Positions 1 to 7,880 of a stretch of DNA of 64,000 nt are shown here, one piece after another. The first letter of the stretch is position 1. The number at the start of each line of letters is the position of its first letter. The position numbers were made by a program, and so were the translations under genes. The notes under the pieces were generated by a model, which searched no databases, had not been told where the DNA came from, and saw only the letters and a program-made list of their open reading frames with translations. This DNA comes from Pseudooceanicola spongiae (lineage in GTDB: Bacteria; Pseudomonadota; Alphaproteobacteria; Rhodobacterales; Rhodobacteraceae): contig NZ_CP045201.1 in the NCBI RefSeq assembly GCF_014899185.1, positions 1,782,501 to 1,846,500 on the forward strand, written 5' to 3'.

Positions 1-265
1 GGACAGGTTGCGGTCAGCGTCGAGCCCGTCATCACAGTGCGATGGAGTCTAGCGACCGTATTTGTCAGGCAGGTTGAGATGACCATTTCTGGCGAGGGTC
101 ACAAAGCGCGTTTGGAATCGTGACTCGCTTTCGTGCAACTGCCTTGACGGAAACCTCATGCGATTTTCTCTGGACCAAAATACCGCATACTGGCGGATCA
201 GCAGCGGCTGAACAGCACGGCATATACCTTTTTATTCAATGCGTTCGGGGCAAGGCTCGTCCGGA
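1..265. other. Window edge, no assignable gene
   Basis: No complete gene is visible here. A plus-strand frame is open from base 1 to a TGA at 121-123 and could be the last ~40 codons of a gene that starts outside the window; its residues match no family I recognise. The rest lies downstream of the minus-strand DeoR gene. Confidence 0.35.
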
Positions 266-1051
266 TCAGCTCGCTTGATGAAAGGCAAGATTGCCTGCTC
301 TTGTGGCCACGGAAATGGCAGTAGAGGGCGGCGCGTCCGAAACCAGCAGGTCCACATCCGAGAGAGAGCCGAGCCGTACCAAGCCGCGGTGGCCGAATTT
401 ACTGCTGTCCACAGCGAGCAGGACCTTGCGGGATCGTCTCATGGCAGAGCGCACCGTTTCCACCTCTGCCTGGTCATCGTCGCCCAGGTCGCCTTCGTCG
501 TCGATCCCGGAGACGGAAAGAATTGCCATGTCGAACTTGAAGCCCGAGATGAAGGACTGAGATTGTTCCTGGAAAACGCCGCCATCGACCTGGCGCACGA
601 AGCCTCCCGGCACGGCGATGGTGAAATCGGTCACCTCGCTGAGATAGGCGGCGATGCGCAGGCTATAACTGACCACGCGTAGGTTCCGGCGACTGACGAG
701 CGCGCGGGCAACGGCCTCGCAGGTTGTGCCGGTATCAAGGAACAGGGATGCGCCGTCCTCGACCAGCCCGGCCACACAGGCGCCGATCCGATCTTTGGCC
801 TGAGCATTGCGGATGCGTCGACTGCGCAGCTCGCTCGGCTCAATCGAATTGGCAATCATTGCCCCGCCATGCAGACGGCGGAGCTTGCCGTGGCGCTCCA
901 GTTCCATAATGTCGCGGCGTGCGGTCTGCTGGGTGACTGAAAATCGGCGCGCGATCTCGTCGAGTGAAATATAGCGCTGCGCTTCAAGTTGCTCCATCAG
1001 CAGGCGTTGCCTGAGGCTTTTCTTGTCTTCGCCGTCCATGTTCAGGGGCAC
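266..1051 (-). CDS. DeoR/GlpR-family transcriptional regulator
   Basis: Predicted DNA-binding repressor of the DeoR family, which usually controls sugar or sugar-phosphate catabolic genes and senses a phosphorylated sugar through its C-terminal domain. Residues ~10-65 form the winged helix-turn-helix (recognition part around SVTQQTARRDI, followed by LRRLHGGAM, the typical wing). Residues ~80-240 match the DeoR sensor fold, with DTGTTCEAVARAL as the phosphate-binding-like loop. At 261 aa the length is normal. The listed start is a GTG at 1051; an ATG four codons further in (1039) is equally possible because neither has a strong Shine-Dalgarno. It lies downstream of the autotransporter gene on the same strand, behind a strong hairpin, so it is probably a separate unit. 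Its target is not evident from the neighbours. Confidence 0.85.
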   Translation of the reverse strand: MPLNMDGEDKKSLRQRLLMEQLEAQRYISLDEIARRFSVTQQTARRDIMELERHGKLRRLHGGAMIANSIEPSELRSRRIRNAQAKDRIGACVAGLVEDGASLFLDTGTTCEAVARALVSRRNLRVVSYSLRIAAYLSEVTDFTIAVPGGFVRQVDGGVFQEQSQSFISGFKFDMAILSVSGIDDEGDLGDDDQAEVETVRSAMRRSRKVLLAVDSSKFGHRGLVRLGSLSDVDLLVSDAPPSTAISVATRAGNLAFHQAS

Positions 1052-1110
1052 CCATCTCGACCTCGGATGCAGGTGTTATCGCCTGCTTTCCGTCTCTTTT
1101 CCAATGAAAT

Positions 1111-1136
1111 GGCCGCGGCAGTGTCCTGCCGCGGCC
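1111..1136 (-). terminator. Strong hairpin between autotransporter and DeoR genes
   Basis: Perfect 11-bp inverted repeat (GGCCGCGGCAG, 4-nt loop, CTGCCGCGGCC). It lies just after the autotransporter stop codon in the minus direction and is followed on that strand by ATTTCATT, a weak T-tract. A rho-independent terminator is the simplest reading. Confidence 0.7.
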
Positions 1137-1158
1137 TGTCTCTGTCTTTTAAGAGGGA

Positions 1159-4100
1159 TCAGAAATTCACTTTCAGGCTGGCAGCAACGCTGTTGCTTTG
1201 CCCCGCATCGCCAAAGCCTCCGGTGTAGCCGACCGAAAGCGCCGTGCTGTCGGTCAGATCGATGCCAACCGACAGGTTCACCTTGACCACGTCCTCGGCA
1301 AGGCCGGTCCCGCGGAGGGTGAAGGCGTCGCCTCCTGCGAAGGCCATGCTGGCACTCGGCGTGTTGGCGTCGAAGACGTGTTGCCAGCCAAGTTCACCAG
1401 ACAGACGCACCGGGTTGGCCCCTTCCAAGACCAGTAGGTTCGCACGCATACCCAGTTCACCCACGGTCGCGTCGTAGTTGTTGCCCTGAACGTTCAGTGC
1501 CGCGGCACCGCCATTTTCCGTAGCGCCGCCGGTTTTGACCGAAACGCGGGCGATGTTGGCGTAGGGTTGCAGACCTGTCTTGCCAAGCGAGATGTCATAG
1601 GCAGCCTCGGCAAAGATCTGCGTCGTATCGGCGTCGTAATCTGCACTCAGTGTATCGGCGAAATCAGCAAAGGCGACGCCGCGCGTTGTGTCGATCTTGC
1701 TGTGTGTCCAGGTGATCCCGCCCGTGATCCGGGCCGCACCGAAGTCTCGCCCGCCGACGACGCCAAGGTTGCTGAAGTCGCTTTCCGATTTGCCATTCGC
1801 ACCGTCCAGGCGGGTTGCGTCCTTGCCGAAACCGGCCATGGCGCCAAAGATCCATTCACCGTCCAGCATGCCGTTCACCCCGAGGAGGGTGCCGAAGGAG
1901 GAGCGGCTCAGGTCACTGGTCTCGCCGCCGTCGATATCGGACTGCCCGCCGTAGCTCTGCATCCAGAACGCCGGTTTTTCACTGCCTGTGTAGCTGCGCA
2001 GCTGCGAAAGGGCGTTGTCGCGCAGCTCGTTGCCCTGCGCGGCGAGCGAGGTCAGGGTGGCGGCATGCACCTCGCCCGAGAGCGCATCGAAAGCTAGATC
2101 GGCCGAGGTGGCATCCAGCATCACGACCTTGTCGAACAGCGCATTGTCGAAGCCGAGGCTTTCGACCCCTGCCGCTGTCGCGCGACGGTTTGCTGTTGTC
2201 GCGACCCGATCAAAAGCGGTGTCGTTACGCTCCAGCGTCAGAGAGACATCCTGCGTGCTGTAGCTGAGGGCAGCGTCAAGGAAGGCGAGAGACGAGGTAA
2301 CGTCATCAAAGCGCCCCGCCACGGTGCCGCCGGATTTCAGCACGGTATAGCGTGTGCGCGGCGCATAGTCGCCCGCAGCGGCCAGCGCCATTGCCGTTCC
2401 GCCGCCGATCGAAATGTCGCCGGTGGCCGTGACAACGTCAGAGTCGCCCTGAGCGTTGACTTCGATCTCGAAGCGCGCACCGGGATCGATGGTCAGGTCG
2501 CCGTTGATCGTCAGGGCGCCGATACTGTTGCCAGCGGCCAGGGTGGCACCGTTGCCGACGGTCAGCGATCCGATCCGGCCACTCCCGCCGATTGCCGCCC
2601 CTTGCATCAGGCTCACGCCCGAGGATTTTTCGATTGACCCGTTAACGACCAGAAGGCCATTCGAGACGACAGTTGCGCCGGTATAGCTGTTGTCGGCCTC
2701 AAGCATCAGCGTGCCGTCGCCGCGTTTTTCCAGCGATCCGCTGCCCGAGATTTCCTTGCGGGCCACGACCGTAGCATCGGCGTCGCGGATATCGAGCCAG
2801 CCGCCCGTACCCTCAAGGCTGACTTCGCGATCCAGCGCTGTCATTTGCCTGCCCGAGATCGCGAGGCCACCGTTATCAAGGCGCAGTTTCGCCGCCGAGG
2901 TGCCGAGTGCGGCGTCTTCGTCCACGCGCACCGTCCCGCCGTCTTTGATCAGTGTCTCAGAGATGAAGCTGTGGTCGTCGATGCAATAGTCGCTGACGGC
3001 CTGTGCCAGACGCGCATCTGTTGTCGTGCAGTCCAGCAGGGTCTTCTTTTCGCTGTCGCTCAGCCAGTCGAGGATCGGATTGCCGTCCGCGTCCGACACC
3101 TGACCAAGGTAGACGTCGTTGCGCATGTTGTTGCGCGTCAGATAAAACTCACCCTCGGTCTTGTCGAAGGTGGTGGCTTCCTTGCTCCAGACAAGACGGG
3201 TCAGTTCGGTTTTATCGGCGGTTGTTTCGTATTCCAGTTTGGGGCCGATCCAGGCGAGGTCATGGGCGACAAGTTCATGATCCGAATAGGCTTTGCCGCT
3301 GGAAGTGACGTCGGTCTGGTCCAGCACGCCGGTGTAGGCGTCACCGTCCTGGTTGGCGATCGTCCACCACTTGCCGAAGGGACGTGACACCATGAAGTGG
3401 TCGATCGCGCCACGATCCCAGCTGGGCCAGGTGTTGGTGGCATCCTCTTCGACCGAGGTCCATGTCGTGCTGCCGTCACCAAGCGTATGGGGCGCGAAGT
3501 GCTCTCGCTGGGCCTCTGTCTGCAGCATGATGAAGTCATGCTTCATCTTGTTCATCGAGACCGGCAGGTTGTCCAGAATGGGGTACATCTCGTCCGCGAA
3601 GAGGGCATCCGGGATGTCGTCGAGTGAGAGTGACTTGCCCGTGTTCTCGGAGATGAATTGCGACATTGCGGCAGGCTCTACGGCATACTGGTCCAGCAGC
3701 GTGCCGTAGAAGCTGTTGCCCGAGCGCAGGTAGTTCTGCAGGATCAGCTTTTGCTGGCTGGCGCGGTTCAGGCCACGCTCGGAGACGTCAGCCGCGTTGT
3801 AGTCGCCGACCAGGACGACGGAACGGTTGGTCGACTTTGCCCACTCCGTAATGCCGGCCAGTTCCTTCAGACGCTGAACGGAGTCATCGTGGTAATCAAG
3901 GTGCACAGACCCGAAAACGGTTTCGGGAATGCCGTTGGCCGCATCCGTCGTTTGATAGGCGACGCCATCGCCGTTGGAGTTGGTCGCACCGGTGCCCGCC
4001 ACGCGGCTCAGAACGCCGCTGTCACCGATTCTGGAAAAGGTGTATTCGCCCAGCCCGGCGTCGCGCAGACGCTGCTGAAGACCGGTCAGGTAGGTATCGT

Positions 4101-4347
4101 TGCGCAGTTCCTGAAAGGCGATGATATCATACCCTCCATCGACGAAGAGCGGCGTTATAGCGTCGAGATTGTTCCGGAACTGGTCTCCCCAGGTGTTGAA
4201 GCTGAGGACGCGGAGCGCACCGTTGGTCTGCGCCGTCGCCGGCGCGGCGAGCAGACCAGCAGCAGCGACACCGCTGAGCAGGGCAAGCCTGAGGGAGATG
4301 TGGGGACGGCGCAGCCCGTGCTGCGTTTCGGTCGAATATTTGGTCAT
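1159..4347 (-). CDS. Autotransporter with N-terminal endonuclease/exonuclease/phosphatase passenger
   Basis: A 1062-aa type Va secretion protein. Residues 1-40 are a signal peptide ending in ATAQ. Residues ~45-370 form an EEP (DNase I / sphingomyelinase / phosphatase) domain with the catalytic set intact: N51 in LSFNTWG, E80 in FQE, H149, D182 and N184 in GDYNAAD, D316-H317 in AIDHF, and S355-D356-H357. Residues ~530-690 are glycine-rich beta-helix repeats of the autotransporter-associated type (NSYTGATVVSNG, GSGRIGSLTVGNGATLAAGNS). From ~790 to the end is a C-terminal beta-barrel ending in VNF, the usual terminal Phe. The protein should display or release a metal-dependent phosphoesterase at the cell surface. 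Whether the substrate is nucleic acid, a phospholipid or a phosphate ester cannot be read from sequence. An AGGAC precedes the ATG. The LysR gene lies upstream on the same strand, 217 bp away. Confidence 0.92.
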   Translation of the reverse strand: MTKYSTETQHGLRRPHISLRLALLSGVAAAGLLAAPATAQTNGALRVLSFNTWGDQFRNNLDAITPLFVDGGYDIIAFQELRNDTYLTGLQQRLRDAGLGEYTFSRIGDSGVLSRVAGTGATNSNGDGVAYQTTDAANGIPETVFGSVHLDYHDDSVQRLKELAGITEWAKSTNRSVVLVGDYNAADVSERGLNRASQQKLILQNYLRSGNSFYGTLLDQYAVEPAAMSQFISENTGKSLSLDDIPDALFADEMYPILDNLPVSMNKMKHDFIMLQTEAQREHFAPHTLGDGSTTWTSVEEDATNTWPSWDRGAIDHFMVSRPFGKWWTIANQDGDAYTGVLDQTDVTSSGKAYSDHELVAHDLAWIGPKLEYETTADKTELTRLVWSKEATTFDKTEGEFYLTRNNMRNDVYLGQVSDADGNPILDWLSDSEKKTLLDCTTTDARLAQAVSDYCIDDHSFISETLIKDGGTVRVDEDAALGTSAAKLRLDNGGLAISGRQMTALDREVSLEGTGGWLDIRDADATVVARKEISGSGSLEKRGDGTLMLEADNSYTGATVVSNGLLVVNGSIEKSSGVSLMQGAAIGGSGRIGSLTVGNGATLAAGNSIGALTINGDLTIDPGARFEIEVNAQGDSDVVTATGDISIGGGTAMALAAAGDYAPRTRYTVLKSGGTVAGRFDDVTSSLAFLDAALSYSTQDVSLTLERNDTAFDRVATTANRRATAAGVESLGFDNALFDKVVMLDATSADLAFDALSGEVHAATLTSLAAQGNELRDNALSQLRSYTGSEKPAFWMQSYGGQSDIDGGETSDLSRSSFGTLLGVNGMLDGEWIFGAMAGFGKDATRLDGANGKSESDFSNLGVVGGRDFGAARITGGITWTHSKIDTTRGVAFADFADTLSADYDADTTQIFAEAAYDISLGKTGLQPYANIARVSVKTGGATENGGAAALNVQGNNYDATVGELGMRANLLVLEGANPVRLSGELGWQHVFDANTPSASMAFAGGDAFTLRGTGLAEDVVKVNLSVGIDLTDSTALSVGYTGGFGDAGQSNSVAASLKVNF

Positions 4348-4564
4348 TAGGTCCTGCGAGATTTATCTGAATGCGGGGCGGCGCTAGGGGCGCAGGACAC
4401 TCCTGACCGATTCACGTGTCAGTTTTACAACATCATGTTAGTTATCTAACATTTTCCCCCTGATGCTTAGAGACGGCTGTGTTGCACGTTGATGATTTAG
4501 CTGGCGACGACGGCATCGATGCTGCATCTCGGACATGCAGGAGCTGGTGCGAACCATCCCCGAT

Positions 4565-5461
4565 CTAAGCCGCGAACCGTTTTCGCAATGCTGATAATAG
4601 ATGGGTAGCTCCCGGTCCGAGCACACGATCGCGGGCGTGAGCGGCAAAGATAGTCAAACCGTCGCGCGGCGCCGTGTCGTCCTGGATCTCCAGTTCGACG
4701 AGACGCCCGTCAGCCAGCGCATCGGCAACCAGATGCTCCGGCATCCGGCACCAGCCAAATCCCGCCAACACGAAGTCATAGCGTCGGTTCAGATCCGCAA
4801 ACCGCCAGAGCCGCGCGCTGGCCAGGCCATAGTTCTGACCTGCGGGATCCACCGGGTCGGACAGCACGAGCTGTACATGCGGTTCGAGTTCGTGGGTCGA
4901 CACCGGCCGCCGTACTGCGGCCAGCGGATGTCCTGCGCCCACGACTGGCCGCATCACGGTCCGTGACAGAGGATAGGCAACCAGATCATCTGGAACGCTT
5001 GGCAGCAATGTGCAGATCCCGAGTGCGGCGGATCCGTCACGCAGACGACGCAGCGACCCGCCCAGACCCTCTGTCGAGAAGGAAATGGGCAGATCGGGAT
5101 AGGTCTGGCTCAGGTCGCGCAGGGCGTCGATGAACGGAGCACTGGCAACCAGCGGGTCGATGGCAAGCGCCAGTTCAGGCTCCAGCCCGCCCCGTTTGTT
5201 CGCAGCGACCATCTCGAACTGCGTGGCCCCGCGCAACACCAGCCGTGCCTGTTCGACCAACACGCGACCGGTCTCCGTCAGGGCCGGGCGATAGCCAGAC
5301 CTGTCGAAAATTTCCACCCCCTGCACGGTTTCAAGGGAGGCGACGGACTGGCTGATCGCGGACTGGACGCGACCAAGGCTTCGTCCGGCAGCCGAAAAGC
5401 TTCCGGTATCCGCGATAGCCACGAGGACGCGCAGCTGGTCGAGAGTGAGCGCTCCAATCAT
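4565..5461 (-). CDS. LysR-family regulator divergent from azoreductase
   Basis: LysR-type regulator with an N-terminal winged HTH (LTLDQLRVLVAIADTGSFSAAGRSLGRVQSAISQSVASLE) and a C-terminal periplasmic-binding-like effector domain to about residue 295. Start choice: the AAAAGGAG at 5475-5468 directly abuts an ATG at 5467, leaving no spacing, whereas the next in-frame ATG at 5461 sits 6 nt after it. I therefore use 5461, giving 298 aa. The gene is divergent from the azoreductase at 5590, and the usual LysR arrangement suggests it controls that gene. An inverted repeat in the spacer (5487-5501) is a candidate operator. The inducer is unknown. Confidence 0.87.
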   Translation of the reverse strand: MIGALTLDQLRVLVAIADTGSFSAAGRSLGRVQSAISQSVASLETVQGVEIFDRSGYRPALTETGRVLVEQARLVLRGATQFEMVAANKRGGLEPELALAIDPLVASAPFIDALRDLSQTYPDLPISFSTEGLGGSLRRLRDGSAALGICTLLPSVPDDLVAYPLSRTVMRPVVGAGHPLAAVRRPVSTHELEPHVQLVLSDPVDPAGQNYGLASARLWRFADLNRRYDFVLAGFGWCRMPEHLVADALADGRLVELEIQDDTAPRDGLTIFAAHARDRVLGPGATHLLSALRKRFAA

Positions 5462-5486
5462 CTCCATCTCCTTTTCAGATAGAGTT

Positions 5487-5501
5487 GATCATAATTTGAT
5501 C
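5487..5501. promoter_or_regulatory. Candidate LysR operator
   Basis: Perfect interrupted dyad GATCA-TAATT-TGATC with an A/T-rich centre, in the spacer between the divergent LysR and azoreductase genes. Short dyads of this kind are typical LysR recognition sites, but the strict T-N11-A spacing is not met, so this is a candidate only. Confidence 0.4.
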
Positions 5502-5589
5502 TCTTCTGGAAGGGCGTGAAGAAATGTCATCCTGCGTGTCATGCCGGCCCCGCTCACCGGGCCGTTCACTGCAATCAAAGGATATCAAA

Positions 5590-6204
5590 ATGCCCAAGCT
5601 TCTTGTGATCGAATCCAGCCCGCGCGGCGACGCATCGGTGTCACGCAACATGACCCGTCGCTTTGTCGACGCATGGCGCGCGGCGCATCCCGATGGCGAC
5701 GTCGTTGTGCGTGACCTCATGAAAACCGACCTCACCTTCGTCACCGCGCCTTGGCTGCAAGCCTATTTTACCCCCCCGGATCTCCATACGACGGAGATGA
5801 AAGGGGCGCTGGCCCTGTCCGACGAACTGGTCGCCGAACTGCTGGACGCCGACGAGATCGCCATCGGAACGCCGGTCTACAACTACAATGTCCCTGCGGT
5901 GCTGAAGGCGTGGATCGACCACATCGTGCGCAAGGGTCTTACACTGGGTCATGACGGCAAGGGCCTCGTGACCGGAACGTCAGCCAGTATCCTTCTGGCG
6001 TCGGGCGGCGTATACACCGAAGGCTCGCCCATCGCGGCGCGCGACATCGCCACGCAATACCTGCGGCTGTTGCTGAATGTCATTGGTATCGAGGATATCA
6101 CGTTCGTGGCAGGTGGCGGTGCCAAGGCTGTCGATCTTGGCGAATTAACGATGGATGCTTTCGTCAGCAGCATAGAAGGCAAAATCAAGGCAGCTGCTGC
6201 ATGA
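5590..6204 (+). CDS. azoR: FMN-dependent NADH-azoreductase
   Basis: Flavodoxin-fold quinone/azo reductase of the AzoR family. It reduces quinones and azo bonds using NAD(P)H through bound FMN, and in bacteria protects against thiol-reactive quinone stress. Seen in the sequence: the FMN-phosphate loop [13 protein letters not shown] near the N-terminus, the [24 protein letters not shown] segment that contacts the isoalloxazine ring, and a C-terminal VAGGGAK region. The 204-aa length is normal for the family. The ATG at 5590 has AAAGGAT upstream at suitable spacing; an upstream in-frame start at 5524 would add residues unlike the family. The stop codon overlaps by ATGA with a degraded VOC-like frame. 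Confidence 0.93.
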   Translation: MPKLLVIESSPRGDASVSRNMTRRFVDAWRAAHPDGDVVVRDLMKTDLTFVTAPWLQAYFTPPDLHTTEMKGALALSDELVAELLDADEIAIGTPVYNYNVPAVLKAWIDHIVRKGLTLGHDGKGLVTGTSASILLASGGVYTEGSPIAARDIATQYLRLLLNVIGIEDITFVAGGGAKAVDLGELTMDAFVSSIEGKIKAAAA

Positions 6205-6422
6205 CGGTGAGCGGGACGGAAAGCGACTGTTCTGTCCCGGCCAATCTCGACCGGGCGATAGATTTCTCTTCGGGGATCTTGGGCTTTCAGGCCCAGACCC
6301 GGAGCGCCGACCACGTGGCGTTCCTCGGCGCGCCGAGGGACGACAGGGAGAGTGCGGTCGACCATGACCATCAAGGCAGAGCTCATCTGGCGACAGTCAT
6401 GGGAAACGAGGCGCTAAGCTGA
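6201..6422 (+). pseudogene. Remnant of a VOC/glyoxalase-family protein
   Basis: A 73-codon frame whose middle (NLDRAIDFSSGILGFQ then RSADHVAFLGAP) reads like the first beta-alpha-beta unit of a vicinal-oxygen-chelate protein, where the family has LDRAIDFYxxxLGF. The expected following region, with the second metal ligand and the second beta-alpha-beta unit, is missing; the frame runs into non-matching sequence and then an IS3 transposase fragment. It overlaps the azoR stop codon by ATGA. Most likely a VOC gene once co-transcribed with azoR and truncated by an insertion. It is too short to be a functional VOC domain. Confidence 0.55.
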
Positions 6423-6489
6423 GATGGCGATCTTCGGATACATCAACGGCTTCTGCAATCCGCGCCGCCGACACGCAGCATTGGTCAGG
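6420..6489 (+). mobile_element. IS3-family transposase OrfB, C-terminal remnant
   Basis: The plus-strand frame reads EMAIFGYINGFCNPRRRHAAL, matching the end of IS3-family integrases (YIxGFYNPRRRHSALG). Only the last ~25 codons remain. It directly follows the VOC remnant and probably marks the event that truncated it. Confidence 0.7.
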
Positions 6490-6662
6490 AAAGGCAGAGG
6501 AAGTTATCGCGCGGAGCAGGCGCGAGGGCGGGTTGCTTCAGCCGGAATTGATGATCCGTCGCCGCCCATGTCTCGAAGTCTATTGCCCCGATGATCTGCG
6601 CGACGACACCGATCGGGTACTGGGGAGTTGAAAGCGCCTTCAGGACCTGGCGAAAAACCTGA

Positions 6663-6887
6663 GGGGAACCCGCCCAGAAATACAGCCTGCACGGTCTGCG
6701 TAAACTCGCGATCATCCGTCTCGCAGAAGCTGGCCGCAGCAACGCCGAGATCCAGGGTGTCACCGGTCAGAGTGCCGAAATGGTTGCCTATTTCAGAGCT
6801 CGCGCAAGCCGACGCGCCGTAAGCAGAGCGGCCTCGAGCCGCCGCACTGACTGGCGAAATAAATCCAAAACAAAAGGAGACTGTGTG
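6663..6887 (+). pseudogene. Tyrosine recombinase (phage-type integrase) C-terminal remnant
   Basis: Frame opening after a TGA at 6660-6662 that encodes SLHGLRKLAIIRLAEAG, then QSAEMVAYFRARASRRAVSRAA. HGLR is the conserved H-x-x-R box and the Tyr of VAYF sits where the nucleophile is expected. The N-terminal DNA-binding part and the first catalytic Arg are absent, so this is a fragment. It ends at the partial tRNA-Leu copy (6940-6993), which fits an integrase gene lying beside its own attachment site. Confidence 0.72.
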
Positions 6888-6993
6888 AGTGAGGTGTGTG
6901 AGCAGACTGGCTCTCTTGCACTCGAAACCTGCCACCTTATGGTGCCCGCGGCGAGACACGAACTTGCACGACTAAAGCCTGAGGATTTTAAGT
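6802..6993. repeat. Left direct repeat of tRNA-Leu island (att-like, partial tRNA-Leu)
   Basis: Bases 6940-6993 repeat the 3' half of tRNA-Leu(UAA), from anticodon loop to CCA (minus sense), matching 24174-24227 at 51 of 54 positions. Similarity continues leftward through the integrase 3' end to about 6802, matching 24022-24227 apart from a 14-nt insertion in the right copy. It lacks the 5' half of the tRNA, so it is not a gene. Confidence 0.8.
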
Positions 6994-7441
6994 TGCTTAG
7001 AAATCCGTCGAGGTCAGTGGCTTGCGGGACTTATGCTCACACAAACAAATAAAGAACAAAATGAGGTTCGTGAGTTCTGGAAATTGGTCTCAATGAACGC
7101 ACTGCTATGTGTCAGCGTGCCCAAGCACACAGCCGCCGCTGGTGCGCAGCGCATGGCATGTGTGGATGGCTCCTGCATAGCCAGACATTTTTGAAGTGAT
7201 TTGTGCATTTGTCAGAAGCACTCATGTGTCCGGCCTGTTTGCGCGGTTTTGACCGCTGGCCCTCCCTCTCGGGACATTGCTGCGCAATGCCCTGCCGGGC
7301 AGTGGATGGGTTGCGCAAACCAAGTTCCTATCAGCTTAGCGGGTTGTTCCGCCCCTGCCATTCGGCGGAGCGTCTTGGTTTCGGCGGCAGACTTATGCAC
7401 CATCATCTCGCAGGTCTTGTTAACTCGTTGTTCATTCTCCT
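6994..7441. other. Non-coding stretch after left att-like repeat
   Basis: No convincing gene on either strand. Short frames here have no recognisable motif or ribosome binding site. It lies between the partial tRNA copy and the IS110 transposase stop codon, and part of it is probably the IS110 flank or other island debris. Confidence 0.5.
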
Positions 7442-7880
7442 TTAGGCAGCGTGTGGCGTGTGGGGTTCGTTGCGGATGGCGATTGCCCAGACAATCCTTG
7501 CCGTTTTGTTGGCCATAGCGACAGTTGCGACGCGCGCTGGCTTGCGTTCCAGCAGTGAGGTGATCCACTTGCTTGCGCGCTCGAGGTGCGACCGCGTTTG
7601 TCGGACAAGGGAGGTCATGCCGACGACGCGCAATGATCGTAAGCATTGATCACCCATCTTCGTGACCCGTCCGAGTGTCTCTTTCCCACCGCTGGATATA
7701 TTCGCAGGTGTCAGACCCAACCATGCTGCGCATTCGCGGCCATTGCGGAACTGATGACCATCACCAATGCCGGCGATGATTGCCGAGGCGGTCACAGCGC
7801 CAACGCTTGGGATGGTGCGCAAAAAACGGACCCGCGCATCATCCTTTGCGACCTGCTTCAGGCAAGGGCGCTGCTTGTCC
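7442..7880 (-). mobile_element. IS110/IS1111-family transposase, C-terminal fragment
   Basis: The minus-strand frame encodes KQVAKDDARVRFLRTIPSVG, AIIAGIGDGHQFRNGRE and AAWLGLTPANISSGGK, the helix-hairpin-helix C-terminal domain (Transposase_20) of IS110-type transposases. The N-terminal DEDD catalytic domain is missing: upstream of about 7880 the sequence becomes the hydantoinase gene in another frame. The element is therefore broken, and its truncated end supplies the last codons and stop of the hydantoinase. Confidence 0.8.

Noticed and set aside
4440..4564. Possible IS5-type end or small gene between the LysR and autotransporter genes
   Set aside because: The run GGCTGTGTTGCAC recalls IS5-family termini, but there is no transposase sequence, no second terminus and no credible gene; evidence too thin to report as a feature.
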